From NCBI GenBank assembly GCA_015039315.1, contig WIDE01000018.1:397530-461529 (forward strand): a DNA stretch of 64,000 bases, read 5' to 3'. The stretch is from Clavulina sp. PMI_390. Its lineage: Eukaryota > Basidiomycota > Agaricomycetes > Cantharellales > Hydnaceae. The stretch's first letter is position 1. The number at the start of each line of letters is the position of its first letter. This document shows, in pieces, positions 36,465 through 48,400 of this stretch. The notes below the pieces were generated by a model. That model had not been told where the DNA came from. It saw only the letters and a list, made by a program, of their open reading frames with translations, and did not search any database. The translations under genes were made by a program, and so were the position numbers.

Positions 36465-38033
36465 CTACCCGGAACAATGCAGTATACCATCTCCATATAA
36501 GCCAGTAACGAAAAAATTATCGCCATAACGAACACCATGGGTCGATGAAGGGAAATGTTCGCCACTGCTTTGATACAGCGTGCGGATAGAATAGTTCTTC
36601 GCCTTCCCAACACGACGATACACTGGGTATGGTGCTTTTCCATCTTCGTCGACGTGGACATCATTAGCAATCTCACTGCTCTTGGGAGCGATCTCGAGGA
36701 CCCAGCTTGGCGAGACTGATGTCTTCCCAGCTGCCATCTTGACGAGTGTCGCGAAATGTGGATGGCCCGCTACGATGACTGTACGCCCTATATCTCCATG
36801 TCTCCCTTCGGACTCATCGTACGCGATGTTATCCGCATTGAAAGGCACCAAAACCGCATCGCGGTATTTGAGTTCGTTCGAGCTTGGATCTCGATCATAG
36901 AATTGCGCTGCACTCTGGGTCGTGGACACGATCGCAACTTCACGGCCATCATGGGACATCGAGATGCCGTTGGCGAACGGGATCCCGCTGACAATACGCC
37001 GGGTTCGTATCTGTGGGCTCTTGCGATCAGACGCGTCTTCCAGCGCCACGGCCAATCCAGCGTCCTCGTTCCACTCGACGAGATCAACCCAACCGAGTGG
37101 GACAGCAAAAAGCGTTTCTATCAGAGGGACAAATTTGCCCCACGGTGAGGGCAGGCGACGAGTGAAATAATGATCATTTGTCACGTAGAATGCGGTCGGC
37201 GAAAGGGGAACGATCGAGTTTGGAGCATTCAGCGAGGATGGATGAGCCCATGTCCTGACGTAAATCGCTTTTGGAGTGCGAGGGTCGTCCACAAGCTTGA
37301 ACTGCTCCACGGTCGAGAATGCCTTGCCATGGTTGACAACGAATAGATGGGCAGGTTCCTCCGGAGTAGCCCCTAGAACGTCGATACCAAGAGGATGGAA
37401 GGAAGCATCGTGAGGGAAGCCCTCGAGAGGTAGAGGGTGTGGAGCAGGATGGTATTTGTTGCCAAAATCATAGATCCACAGCACACCGCGTGGAGTAGGG
37501 TCTCGAAGCGGTCCCTAGCGTCGAAAGACTGTATTAGATGGAGAAATATATTGAAGGAGAAAGGCGTCTTCTCACCATGACAGTATTCCAGTTCTGATAA
37601 AATCGATCGGTCAGATATGGACATTGACCGATATTTTTCACTCACCTGACGATTGGGGTCGCAACTAATCACCAGTCTCGTTAAAGTTTTGCCTTTCCAG
37701 GTCACTGCATCCTCACCTTTGGGGCCATGAAATAATAAGAGATGCGTATCGCTGCGAGAAACCGTCACTCTACTCACAGAATTTCATTGGCATTGTTGCG
37801 TTCTCTGAGACGGCTACCCCACGAACAACACTGCACGTCCCATTCGTTTCTTCCCCAGCATAGTACCCGTGAGGGAGTGGAGGGAGAACAGCGAAATTAT
37901 AATAGTACTGGGCTCGCAGAGCTAACCACACGGCCTGGGAAAGGTAATAATTCAATCCCCACACTCCAGTGACTCAGCATTGAGAGACGTGACTCACCAC
38001 AGTAGCAGATAGTGTCCATCTTTTGAACCCCAT
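36465..38033 (-). CDS. Paraoxonase/arylesterase-like calcium-dependent hydrolase 1
   Basis: Five exons (37998-38033, 37778-37934, 37646-37716, an 18-nt exon 37576-37593, and 36465-37514) sum to 1332 nt, giving 443 residues. The N terminus MGFKRWTLSATVAVWLALRA looks like a signal anchor, as in paraoxonases. Six-bladed propeller landmarks of the family are present with likely calcium ligands: Glu-Asp in FCEDAVTW, Asn-Asp in VTNDHYFTRRLPSPWG, Asn in IPFANGISMSHDG and Asp-Asn in NADNIAYDE. VVNHGKAFSTVEQFKL keeps the second family His. The position of the first catalytic His (PHG in paraoxonase 1) is Leu here (FHPLGIDVLG). A lactonase or arylesterase in the secretory pathway is the likely role; the substrate is unknown. 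It lies next to its paralogue at 38568-40114. Confidence 0.85.
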
Positions 38034-38567
38034 AGCAAGATCAGGTGTGCTTCAAACGTAGCGCAGTGGTGGTAGGAGGATGGGGGAGGGGTAAGTCGCT
38101 GGGGAGCACCGTGGAAATCTGCCCAGAGTCACTCTCAGGTGAGCAGCACACTCAGATTTGCAGCGGCGGAGCTGCAAGCCCTACAATCTCTGCACGTGGG
38201 AGCTTCGACGATGGAAAGAGAAAGCTCGTATCGTTGTTCCGTTGTTGTGGAGTAGATAAATAGCGAAGTATGGAAGCGCGAAAATTGGACATCGAACTCT
38301 CCACGTCTCCGCATCTGCTTGAATGCGTGATGTCTTTGCGCAGAGGACGAACATTCTGGAAGGAGAACAGGTGGAGCTGGTTATTGGGAAGGGGGCCAGA
38401 CTTTCGTGTAGGGCGAGAGAGAAAAAGAGTTGCATACCACCCCACGTTGACACGCGGCCTGCAAGAAATAGCGGTGCCATCAGCTGGGAAGCTGAACAAA
38501 ACAGTATTATATTAGTGCTTATATCATAGGTTCTAACAAGAATTCCCTGGTAGCTTTAAGCTGGAAA

Positions 38568-40114
38568 TTATTCGGAGCAATGTAGCAAACCTTCTCCATA
38601 CAATCCAGTGATGAAGATGTGTTCACCATAGCGGAGTCCGTGAGTCGACGAAGGGAAATCCTCCCCACTGCTTTGGTATAATGTGCGACTAGAATAGTTC
38701 TTTGCCTTGCCTACGCGTCGGTACACCGGGTATGGCGCTTTACCATCGTCGTCAGCATATGTGGCATCACCCTTTGGTGTAATCTCGACAACCCAGCTTG
38801 GGGAGACGGTCGTCTTCCCAGCTGCTAATTTTACCAGGGTGGGGAAATGGGGATGGCCTGCGACAATAACACTATGGCTGCCTCCAGGAGATTCATCGTA
38901 CGCGATGTTGTCCCCGTTGAAGGGGAGGAGAACCTCGTCGCGGAATGTGAGAGCATTCGAGATCGCGTCACGATCATAGAAGCGCACTGCAGTTTGGGTG
39001 GTTGATACCACTGCGACTTCGCGGCCATCATGGGACATGGACATGCCATTGGCAAATGGGATGCCACTAACAATACGGCGTGATCGGATTTGCGGGCTCT
39101 GGCGAGCACTCACGGCAGTGACGTCGTCATCCGCAACCAATTCCACAAGATCCACCCACCCCAATGGAATTGCGAAGAGCGTCTCGATCAAAGGAACGAA
39201 TTTCCCCCATGGTGAAGGGAGTCGGCGAGTGAAATAGTGATCATTAGTCACGTAGAATGCAGTCGGCGAGAGGGCGACAATAGCATTAGGGGCGTGAATG
39301 GAGGAAGGATGGGCCCAAGTACGAAGGTAGACGGCGCGTGGGGATCCCGAAGTGGTCTCGATGAGCTTGAACTGTTCTACTGTCGAGAACGACTTGGCGT
39401 GATTGACAACAAAGAGGTGCGCCCCTTCCTCTGAAGTTGCTCCCAGGATATCAATGCCAAGAGGATGGAATGAGGCTTCTTCAGGGAATCCTTCAAGAAG
39501 GAGAGGTTGGGGTGGGTGTTTCTGCCCATCCTTGAAATCATAGATCCAGAGCGTGCCTTTTGGAGTAGGGTCGCGAAGTGGACCCTGTGAACGAAGAACG
39601 GCATGATTAGAATCACTAAATTGCGGAGTAGGGGGAAGAGAGAAGTACCATCACAGTGTTCCAGTTCTGCGATAACTGCATTAGTCACAAACTTATCGAG
39701 GAAACGATGCCTATATGCTTACCAGACGATTGGCGTCGCAACTGACCACCAGTCGTGTCGACGATTTGCCTTGCCAAGTAGCAGAATCTTCGCCTGGATG
39801 GGTTGACTAGAGAATTAAACATCGGAAGACCCTTCACAGAATTCTCATTGCTCACAAAACTTCATTAGTCCTGAATCTTTGCCGTCCAGGGCGAGGCCTG
39901 AGCGAACAACTTGACACGTTCCATTCGTTTCGTGGCCAGAAAAGTAGCTCGCTGGGAGAGGAGGAGCAACCAAACTATTATAGTGATACTGGCCTCGAAG
40001 GGCCAGCCAGGAGATCTAGAGATAGCCAAAGCAGTGTGAAGACCCTGTCATCATCCTCCAGCAGTTCAGCGTACGTACCACCAAGGCAGAAAAAGACCAA
40101 ATTTTTAGCCCCAT
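38568..40114 (-). CDS. Paraoxonase/arylesterase-like calcium-dependent hydrolase 2
   Basis: Five exons with the same structure as the neighbouring copy (40079-40114, 39856-40015, 39723-39793, an 18-nt exon 39649-39666, and 38568-39584) sum to 1302 nt, giving 433 residues. The N terminus is a hydrophobic signal anchor (MGLKIWSFSALV). Calcium-site landmarks are FCEDSATW, VTNDHYFTRR, IPFANGMSMSHDG and GDNIAYDES. The first catalytic His position is again Leu (FHPLGIDILGA), so the change predates this duplication. Protein identity with copy 1 is high by eye, and the introns occupy identical positions. The tandem arrangement in the same orientation indicates a gene duplication separate from the NLR segment duplication. 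Confidence 0.85.
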
Positions 40115-40652
40115 AGCGCTGGTGTGGTGGTAGTGGGAGGTCGAAGGCGCCTGCCATCAGCGACCGGGCTGCAGGCCGTGTGGGGAACGCAACGGGATAT
40201 CGGTGAGGCCAGCCCGCAGGTGAAATTTTTGATAAATCGACGGTCGGCTGCTTTGAGCCCAGTAAGCACATCGCAGCAGTGGAGCTGGGTGCCGCGTCTA
40301 TGTATAAGATCCCGAGAACGTTGTGATAGAGTTGCAAATGGAAGCCCCGGTCGCTCGCGCCACCTTTGGGTTGGGAGTGACAAAGTGTCTGTCACCATCT
40401 CTGACTGTGTCATCCTTTATCATAGCACTTTATGCCAAGCTTAAACCTAAACTGGAGCACGACCATCGCCAGATAAAGATATCGTCGCAATCTCGGCTAG
40501 GCTGAAGAATCTTTCCTCCTTCCTCGCTGGCTGATATGAAAGTACCTCTACCCCATCTGGATCATAATACCAGTTGATGACAAGATACTAGGTATACAGT
40601 CAACTACAGTATATCAAGGCCTCTAAGAGCGTCGAAGGGACGAGAGGCTAGT
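40115..40652. other. Intergenic region between arylesterase 2 and the ribonuclease gene
   Basis: About 540 bp that must hold the arylesterase 2 promoter and the ribonuclease terminator. Open stretches around 40124-40444 have no recognisable product. No TATA-like element or repeat was identified. Confidence 0.4.
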
Positions 40653-41257
<605 letters not shown>

Positions 41258-41324
41258 AGTGAATTATGCTTGAGTGTCGGTGAAGGGACTGTAACTGAGA
41301 GCCAGAGAGCAGTGAGCACTATGC

Positions 41325-41331
41325 TTATATA
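41325..41331 (-). promoter_or_regulatory. TATA box of the ribonuclease gene
   Basis: On the minus strand the sequence reads TATATAA within CTGGCTATATAAGCATAG, 68 bp upstream of the ATG. It fits a core TATA element of a regulated, strongly expressed secreted protein. The rest of the 513-bp spacer to the transporter stop at 41771 shows nothing recognisable. Confidence 0.65.
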
Positions 41332-41770
41332 GCCAGATCTGGCTTCATTCTCGGGGTTGGAAGATAGGCAAACGTGTGCAAGCTTCGCCAAGCCATGCTT
41401 CTCATTTATCCAACAATAGCTAAGTGATAGCAGTCGACGTGTCGGCACATGGGTCGTGGCTGTTAGACGGGGATCGTCAATACGTTATGGGACGGGAGTG
41501 GTGGAGCTACAATATTGGGCCATCGTGCGATCGAAGCAAACAACGGCGTTCGGTATCGTAGCCGACGAGCCACACGAGGTCTTCGAGCTCGTTGTCCCCA
41601 CATGCCAAGCCGCATCATTGCACGCACATGTCAGCCAGCCTATAAAGTTTAGGAGAATGCAGGCATTACCCCGAAGGGTGCCAGCGGAGCTCAAAACCCA
41701 GTATGGATATCGTGTAGGAAAGCATGCGAGTATACTGTACAGATGCTGTGAGAAGCGTGGATATAGTAGC

Positions 41771-44007
41771 CTAAGGGCTATCGTCAATTTCTGTGTGATC
41801 TGTTGGTGGTGGGCCACTTCGGATCGGAGACCACTCGGTTTCCGCTGAGCCGAGGTATCGAGTGAGCCTACACGCCAAGTAAAACGCGACGAGTCCAGCC
41901 ACTGCCGCCAACCTAAGGAACCAAGCTCAAATCATGAGGGGTAGCGCGATGTGAGCATCGGATGAGACATACCTAAACATGAATATGAGTGTGATGGAGC
42001 GCTCATCCTTCACTTCCGTCCCTGCTTGGGTGATCAAATCCTTCGGTTCAGTATGAGCACCAATCGTTCGATGGGGTTCGAGTATGGCGAACAGTAGTGA
42101 TGAAACCCCAATAATGATGAATTGCGGGATGCAGATGAAGGCGTTGAGAATCCCCTTTGTAGGCAAACCAAAAGTCATTTGGGAGCTGAGGGGGAAGCAA
42201 AAGTCAACCTGTACATACCATCGCAGCACCGGCGCTCAGTTGTCGCTTTTTACTGAGAAAGCATAGATGGTCAGACCAACGTATTTCTGGATTGCGTAAA
42301 ACTCACGGAGGCGGCCCCTGTCCGAGAAGAGGAGTCCCCTGCTCGTTTTCCTCGTCGTCTTCATTTGGAGCCGCTGGTGCAGCAAGCAAGATAGACTCGC
42401 CCACCTAAGACGAGCCATTAGTACTCCTTTATGAAATTATGGTAAGATAAGGGGTCTTACGAGAGCAAAAGGGATCCAGTGATTGACAGTCATGCAGTAT
42501 CCGTTCAAGGCGACAAAAAAGCTTGCTGTAGGAACGGTACGGGACACCCTGGATCAGGCTTGTGAGCTTGTTGCAGTCCAGATCACTCGATAAGTGACAG
42601 AAAACGTACGAAATGCCGAACATCACAATCGCTGAAATGAGCTGGCTGGCAGCCCAGGTTGCACACAAAATGACTCGAGGCTCAGCACTCTTCCATATCG
42701 CAGGGATACCCCACCTCCTTGATTGAAGCAGTGGTGGGACAGTGACAATGGTAGCAAGTCCAACAAGACCCTCATAGAATAATGCGTGTGAGCCTGCGCG
42801 AGTTCCAGCATCAGGATCGCCGCCTGGATTGGTTGAGCGGAAGATATCTCCGATATACACTGTAGTGAAGATGAAGATAGAGAATTGTGAAAGCCAAGAC
42901 CAAAATTGGACGTGGAACTATATGTCATAGTGGGTATCAGATCGAGGGAACGAAAGATATAATGCTATATGGAGACGTACCGTCATATGCGATACATGTG
43001 GTAGGGTGCGAATGGTGGTCCATAATCGCTTCATCATTTCCAAGAAGGATGGTGTCTCCTCATGGCCGTCACTGTGCTCGAGCAATTAGAAAGGCTGGGA
43101 ATACATATAAGAGGACGCTTACATTTCTGGACGTAAGGGCGTTTCTTTGACTCGAATCATGACCAATGCGTGGGGAGCGATGAGAGAAACGACGGTGATA
43201 GCAGACATGACTTGGATTTGTGTTTTGCCTAAGAACGGTAGTAGACCAGGAAGGTCTATGCTTCCACTATGGATGGGGAGATTTCAGGATCACTCTCGAA
43301 TATGAGCAAAATACAGGGAATTTACATCCAATATCCAACAATGCTCGCAACTTGCACGACTCTTGCTGCCCAAGCATTTGCAAGATCCTGCTCATTGGCT
43401 GGCAACACGTCCACGAGAAGAGCACGATCAACTGCCATAACTGAAGATCGAAATTTTACGATTAGGTGCTTGCGTTACTTGTGGGAAAATCATTCATACC
43501 TGCATTGACACAGAAATCGACGACGTATAGGGAGAGGACGGCAACAGCGATCGTCAGACCTTTGGCCTATAAGAGCCAGAGTGAGTGATAGTATGGGTAG
43601 AGCTTAGGGTGTCTCACTAACCAGAGCGGAATTTTCCCCGAATATGCCTTCGAATATAGGCTTGCCGTACCCAAGACCAAGCATGGCTATGGCACTCAAC
43701 ACGGTTCCTACAAACATATAAGGTCGTCTTCTTCCATATTTCGAGGTCGAATTATCAGCGTAGTGACCGATGATGGGCTGAACAAGTAGTCCAGATAAGG
43801 GTGCCGCCAGTAAAATTAGCGACATAGCCCCCCGAGGAATTCCCAGCGACAGCAAGTAAGGAGGAGCTAGGGGCAACCTTGTTACCACCCTTCGTTCAGC
43901 CAGATGGAAACAACAAGCAGCTCACCAAAAGCGAGTTCAGTCGACCATACAGACTGGATGCCATAGAGTGGGAGAGTCAACACGAGGAGGGGTATAAGGG
44001 CGGTCAT
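41771..44007 (-). CDS. Sucrose/alpha-glucoside-type proton symporter (GPH/SUT-like major facilitator)
   Basis: A multi-exon membrane protein starting MTALIPLLVLTLPLYG at 44007 and ending EIDDSP at 41771. The family signature at about 43750-43840, APLSGLLVQPIIGHYADNST followed by SKYGRRRPYMFVG, matches sucrose/maltose symporters of the SUT type, related to the fission yeast alpha-glucoside carrier. Further hydrophobic segments follow: TIAVAVLSLYVVDFCVNA, AVDRALLVDVLPANEQDLAN, NGYCMTVNHWIPFALVGES and LAAVAGLVAFYLACRL. The total is consistent with twelve membrane helices and a long cytoplasmic loop after helix six or seven. It probably imports disaccharides with protons at the plasma membrane. 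An insert near 42300-42400 is acidic (PNEDDEENEQGTPLL). Individual exon borders were not all fixed. Confidence 0.82.
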
Positions 44008-44309
44008 GGCTGGACGACGCTGCCGGCCTGATCCAATAGGAAACGGGATTCGGAGTTTCTAGCTTGACTTCAGGACTAGTCTAGGTGTGTTATATATCGT
44101 AAACAGAGACGGAAGAGCCACGAGGTGCTCTCAAGCAACCCACAAGGATGTTGGCGGGAGCGCGAGAAGTCAGTCCAGGCGGTCCGAGTCTGGGAGCAAT
44201 TCAGTCAGGCCTGTCACCCGTGACTGTAACACACCTCGCGATTTTTGTGGCCTTTGCTGGTTCACCTTCCTGCATATCTCTCATTATTGTTACGAGCATT
44301 TAAGCCACT
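44008..44309. promoter_or_regulatory. Divergent promoter between the transporter and RLP24
   Basis: A 302-bp spacer between start codons of opposite orientation. Nothing beyond AT-rich patches near 44290-44310 stands out. Confidence 0.4.
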
Positions 44310-45165
44310 ATGAGGATCGTGAAATGCTATTTTTGCTCTAAGAGCGTCTACCCAGGACATGGTGAATTACCGATCGCTCAGCCTTATGGAATCGGAGTCA
44401 GCCATTGATCAAGGACTTGCTATAGGCACTGAATTTGTCCGGAACGATGCCAAAGTATTCCGCTTTTGCACCTCAAAGTATGTGGAACCAACTTCGAGTC
44501 TCTTAATATGCTAATCGTGCTTTCGCCAAGATGCCACAAAAACTTCAAGTGCGTGCACTCCACTCATGCACTTCTTTTTCAACACAATTCTCACATATTC
44601 TGCTCTCTAGAATGAAGCGTAACCCCAGAAAGGTGAGATGGACAAAGGCGTTTAGAAAGGCAGCAGGGAAAGAGATGGTTGTTGTAAGCATTCCACACCT
44701 CCATATGTCATGCTCGTGTGACTTAAGATTTCTCCTCCTTAGGACTCCACATACGAGTTTGAGAAGAGGAGAAACATTCCTGTCCGATATGACCGTGACC
44801 TCCTCCAGACGACTCTGAAGGTCATGAAGAGGGTGGCAGAGATCAGGTCGAAGCGGGAAGCACAATTCTACAAGAACAGGGGAGTGCACATCAGGAAATA
44901 GTACTATGCATCGGCATGTTCTGACTCTTTACAATCTTCTACCCACAGGATAGCACTGGGCAAGGAGAAGAACCGCAAATCAAGACTCGCGAAGAAGCTC
45001 ATCACTGCCAAGCGCGATGCTGCATTTGTACCATCAACAGAGCTTCTCCAACCGACAGAATCCGCACCCGAGAAAGAGAAGATCAAAGTGTTGGCGTCAA
45101 CATCCAAGAAAAGATCGGCGATGATCCCAGGAGAGGGGCGCTCGATGGGGATGGACCTGGACTGA
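44310..45165 (+). CDS. RLP24: Ribosome biogenesis protein Rlp24 (L24e-like), with an abnormal splice donor
   Basis: Small exons join to [52 protein letters not shown] and [10 protein letters not shown], then [19 protein letters not shown] and [20 protein letters not shown]. The CxxC...CxxxC zinc-ribbon of L24e is present. Rlp24 loads on pre-60S particles in the nucleolus and is exchanged for ribosomal protein L24 in the cytoplasm after the AAA ATPase Drg1 removes it. The last exon (44949-45165) encodes [20 protein letters not shown] and the basic tail ending GMDLD. The intron before it should have its donor after 44879, but the sequence there is GGGAGT rather than GTGAGT. Reading through gives a stop after ten codons. 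A GC donor at 44886 would restore the frame and add two residues. Confidence 0.88.
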
Positions 45166-45418
45166 TTGCTTCCCACCGTAGTCTTTTCCCCTGGTCTTTG
45201 CCTTGTATCTCTAGCATATTGCATCTCATTTCCTTGATGGCTCTCACCATATTCATCCGTGTGCCCAACGATGGCCCTCAGCGAATCCCAAGAACAAACG
45301 ATGAACCACGATCGTATTGGGTGACATGATGAAGGTGTTTAGGTGTACAATGCAGCAACGATAGAAAGCACATGCAAGGGATAAGTGGTATACACGAGAA
45401 ATGCAGTCAGGGAGTTTG

Positions 45419-48400
45419 TTACAGTCGCTTATATTTGGCAGCAATGTTGTCCCTCGTGTGGGGATCCAATGAACCACGAAGGCCAAGGAGAGTCTTGCTG
45501 ACAGCCTCGCTCGCACCTATCATCGGTTTCAGCACGGCAACAGGAAGAGCGCGAACCACTGCTCGTACGGGGCCCTAGAAAATAGAATAACTGTCAACAG
45601 GAATCTCATGGTCACAAGACATTACGACATGTACCTCGGTCCCAGCTCTTTCGTAGACTTCAATAGGCACAGCCAGGATGGTCTGAGCCGCTTCTCCAAG
45701 ATTCTTGCCCAAACTCTTGTACGCGGATTGAAGTCCCTCACGTACGTTCGTCGGCTGGTGAGCATACCGGCTAAGGTCTGCCACGCTCCTTGTCATCTCC
45801 TCACCAGGGATGCCATATTCGAGCTCATCATCGTCATCATCGGCAAACTCGTCCTCCCCGACGGTACCCACAGACTCCCATCTTAACAGGCTATTCTCCA
45901 GCTCCGCTTGCGCACTTGCACTTGGACCAGGGCCTCCGAGCATATTCTCAGCTTGCTCAAGGATGACCTGAGTGCCCGTGGCGAGGCGGGCGCCGATTGT
46001 CAAGGCTTCAATGGCAGTCGTCTTGACGAACGATGTGGTACCCTTCTGGATACCTCGCATGATGCGGCCATCCTTCTGGTACTGAGCAATAGGGAGGAGA
46101 ACGAGATCTGCAACACCAGAACCGACGTTGACAAAGGAACGAATAGGCTCAATCCCAGAAATGACTTCTGCCAACTGATGAGCTTTAACATCAGGAGACC
46201 AGAGATCATTGAGTTTCTCCAACATGGGTCCCCATCCAGTTTCCTATTTCCGCTATTAGTGAGACAATCAAAAAAAGACTACGCTCTGAAACTCACTCCG
46301 AACATCTCGATGTGACGCAAGGTCATCTCAGAACCGTCGAAGTGGAAGAAATTCATCAGCTCGATCGTTCTTCCTTCCCTCAGAGCCCGGTAGTCCACTC
46401 TTTTCGGCTTGTAATCGAGTTTGAGCTCGACAGGGAAGATGTCCACGTGTTCTATATTCTCGCAGTCAGCACCGACACATCAACTTGTGTTAGCCAAGCT
46501 TACGGAAGAAAGTAGCATTCGAGTTTTCAGGTTCTGCTGGAGGGGGTGCAGCGTCTGGGTCAGAGAACGCAAAGAAATTCTTGATAAAGTCGAGTGCATC
46601 TTGGTCGACGTGCAGCCGAAGTGGCAGGATTTTCATCTAATCGAGAGCAAAAGGGAATCAATAAATTTTTCTCATGGGGAGGTGTTGCACCCACTCTCAA
46701 GCGGCATTCTTCTGCCAGCTCTCCAGCCACTGGTCGCACATTGATGAGTTCAAGGCGAACCATACTGGAGTCGGTCTCTCGAACGTTCCCTCTCGAATCC
46801 TCTCGCATCTGGGTGAGGAATTTCTTCCAGGTGGATGTCCGTAGATGGTCCAAAATTTCTACGTCTTTCGCAGTGACGAGCAGCCGCGATGCCATCTCTG
46901 ATTGCGCAGGGTAAAAATCGTTTTCTACTTCGAGACCGTAGAAGCAGAACTCAATGGATGGCCGCTTGGATCTTGTAAGACGCTGAGGATGAAGATGCGC
47001 TCTCGGGGGTTCTTGGTAGCTGACACCCGCCCCGATGGTTGAAGGGATGCGCACATTATCGAGAGTCTGCCATGAACCCTGACTGGCGGTCTCGTCGGCA
47101 TCATCCTCCAGCTGCTCGTCGATCGCTGCAAGAAGTGCTTCTCCTTCGAGATCATCCACTTCTGGCGGAAGCCCGATGTAGACAGAGTTGAACAGAGTAG
47201 CATGCGCCTCCTCGATTTCCTCGTGAGGGGCATCACCAGCGCTCACTAAGTGACGAATCTTCAAGAGTCTTCGACGCATAGCATCCACTTCCTGCTTCAC
47301 AACTGACTGTGTCCGTTTCCATTCAAATCCGGAGTAGAGCGAAAGAGTTGCATTGCACTTTTGCGCACGGATCGAGGTGATGACATTATCCGTCCTGCAA
47401 AGAAACGGTAAGTTGTGGCGAAGAACTCAACAAGTGAGGGAGACGCCAGACCTTGGAGCCAGATCTTCGGGAGGGAGGTTGTCGAAGTAATATTCAACGG
47501 GTCGTACGCCTAGAGGATCGAGGATACGTGCCTCCTCCTTGGCTGTATTCATCGTTGGGTAGGCATAAGCTGCGAACGCAGCCTCGGGATCATCAAAGTC
47601 TTCGAGGTCGTCCTCAGTGATATCACGAAAGCCCGCAGCAGCGCCAAACGAGTCTTCAAGATAGTCTATATTGCTAGGCAGGTCGTCCCGGATCATATCA
47701 GCGTCCGCAGTGAACTCGGGTGGCCTCGCAAAAGCATGTTCATCCACGCTGGAAGTCATCACATCTCGCGAGCCTCGCCGGAGCACTGAGCCTTCGCGAC
47801 GTATTTCTGCTGGCGGAGCAGGAGGAGAGATAGTGTTTGAGAAATCAGATATAAATCCACTGACGGAGGACATGGTGTCTGTGCAGAGAGTAATGAATAG
47901 ATCGAGGCGAGTGATGTCGACCTGAGCTCCAGATTAGTGCTATCCCAGTTGGCGCCTACAAAAAACAGAAGACTTACACTATTTTTGACTGCTCCTGTGC
48001 CAGCATGTCGTTTGAAGCTGAGGGCGAGATCCCGGATTTCTACTAGTCGTGCAAATCCTGATCTCTGAAAGTTCTCGGTTAGTGGTACGCTAGCTCACAC
48101 GCATTCGCCAGGCTAGACGTACTCTCCAATAGTCAGACGCTTGCTTGATGCGCCCGCGAGAGCTAGCCTTAGGTTCGGACATAGCGTCGAGGGTGTCGAT
48201 TGCAAGTATCCAAGCGGATGGGACGCGCAATCGAATCTCTAGCTTTGGCGAGTTGCCAACGATGTCGATACCAAAATCAACGTCATTGAGTGCAAAAACA
48301 ACCGATCCTTGGTGTGAAGGGCTTCGCAACTGGACAGAACAGTCCGACAGCTGTAAGGTGAGGACTGTTCTTTCGCTGGGAACGACAGTCTCGAAGGCCT

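Larger units (their letters stand above)
30118..37010. repeat. Right unit of the tandem duplication
   Basis: The right copy begins with the protease pseudogene, contains NLR B, and ends inside the intact arylesterase at 36465-38033 (about 37010, the point where the left arylesterase remnant stops matching). The complete arylesterase continues past this point, just as the complete protease extends left of the left unit. Confidence 0.85.
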
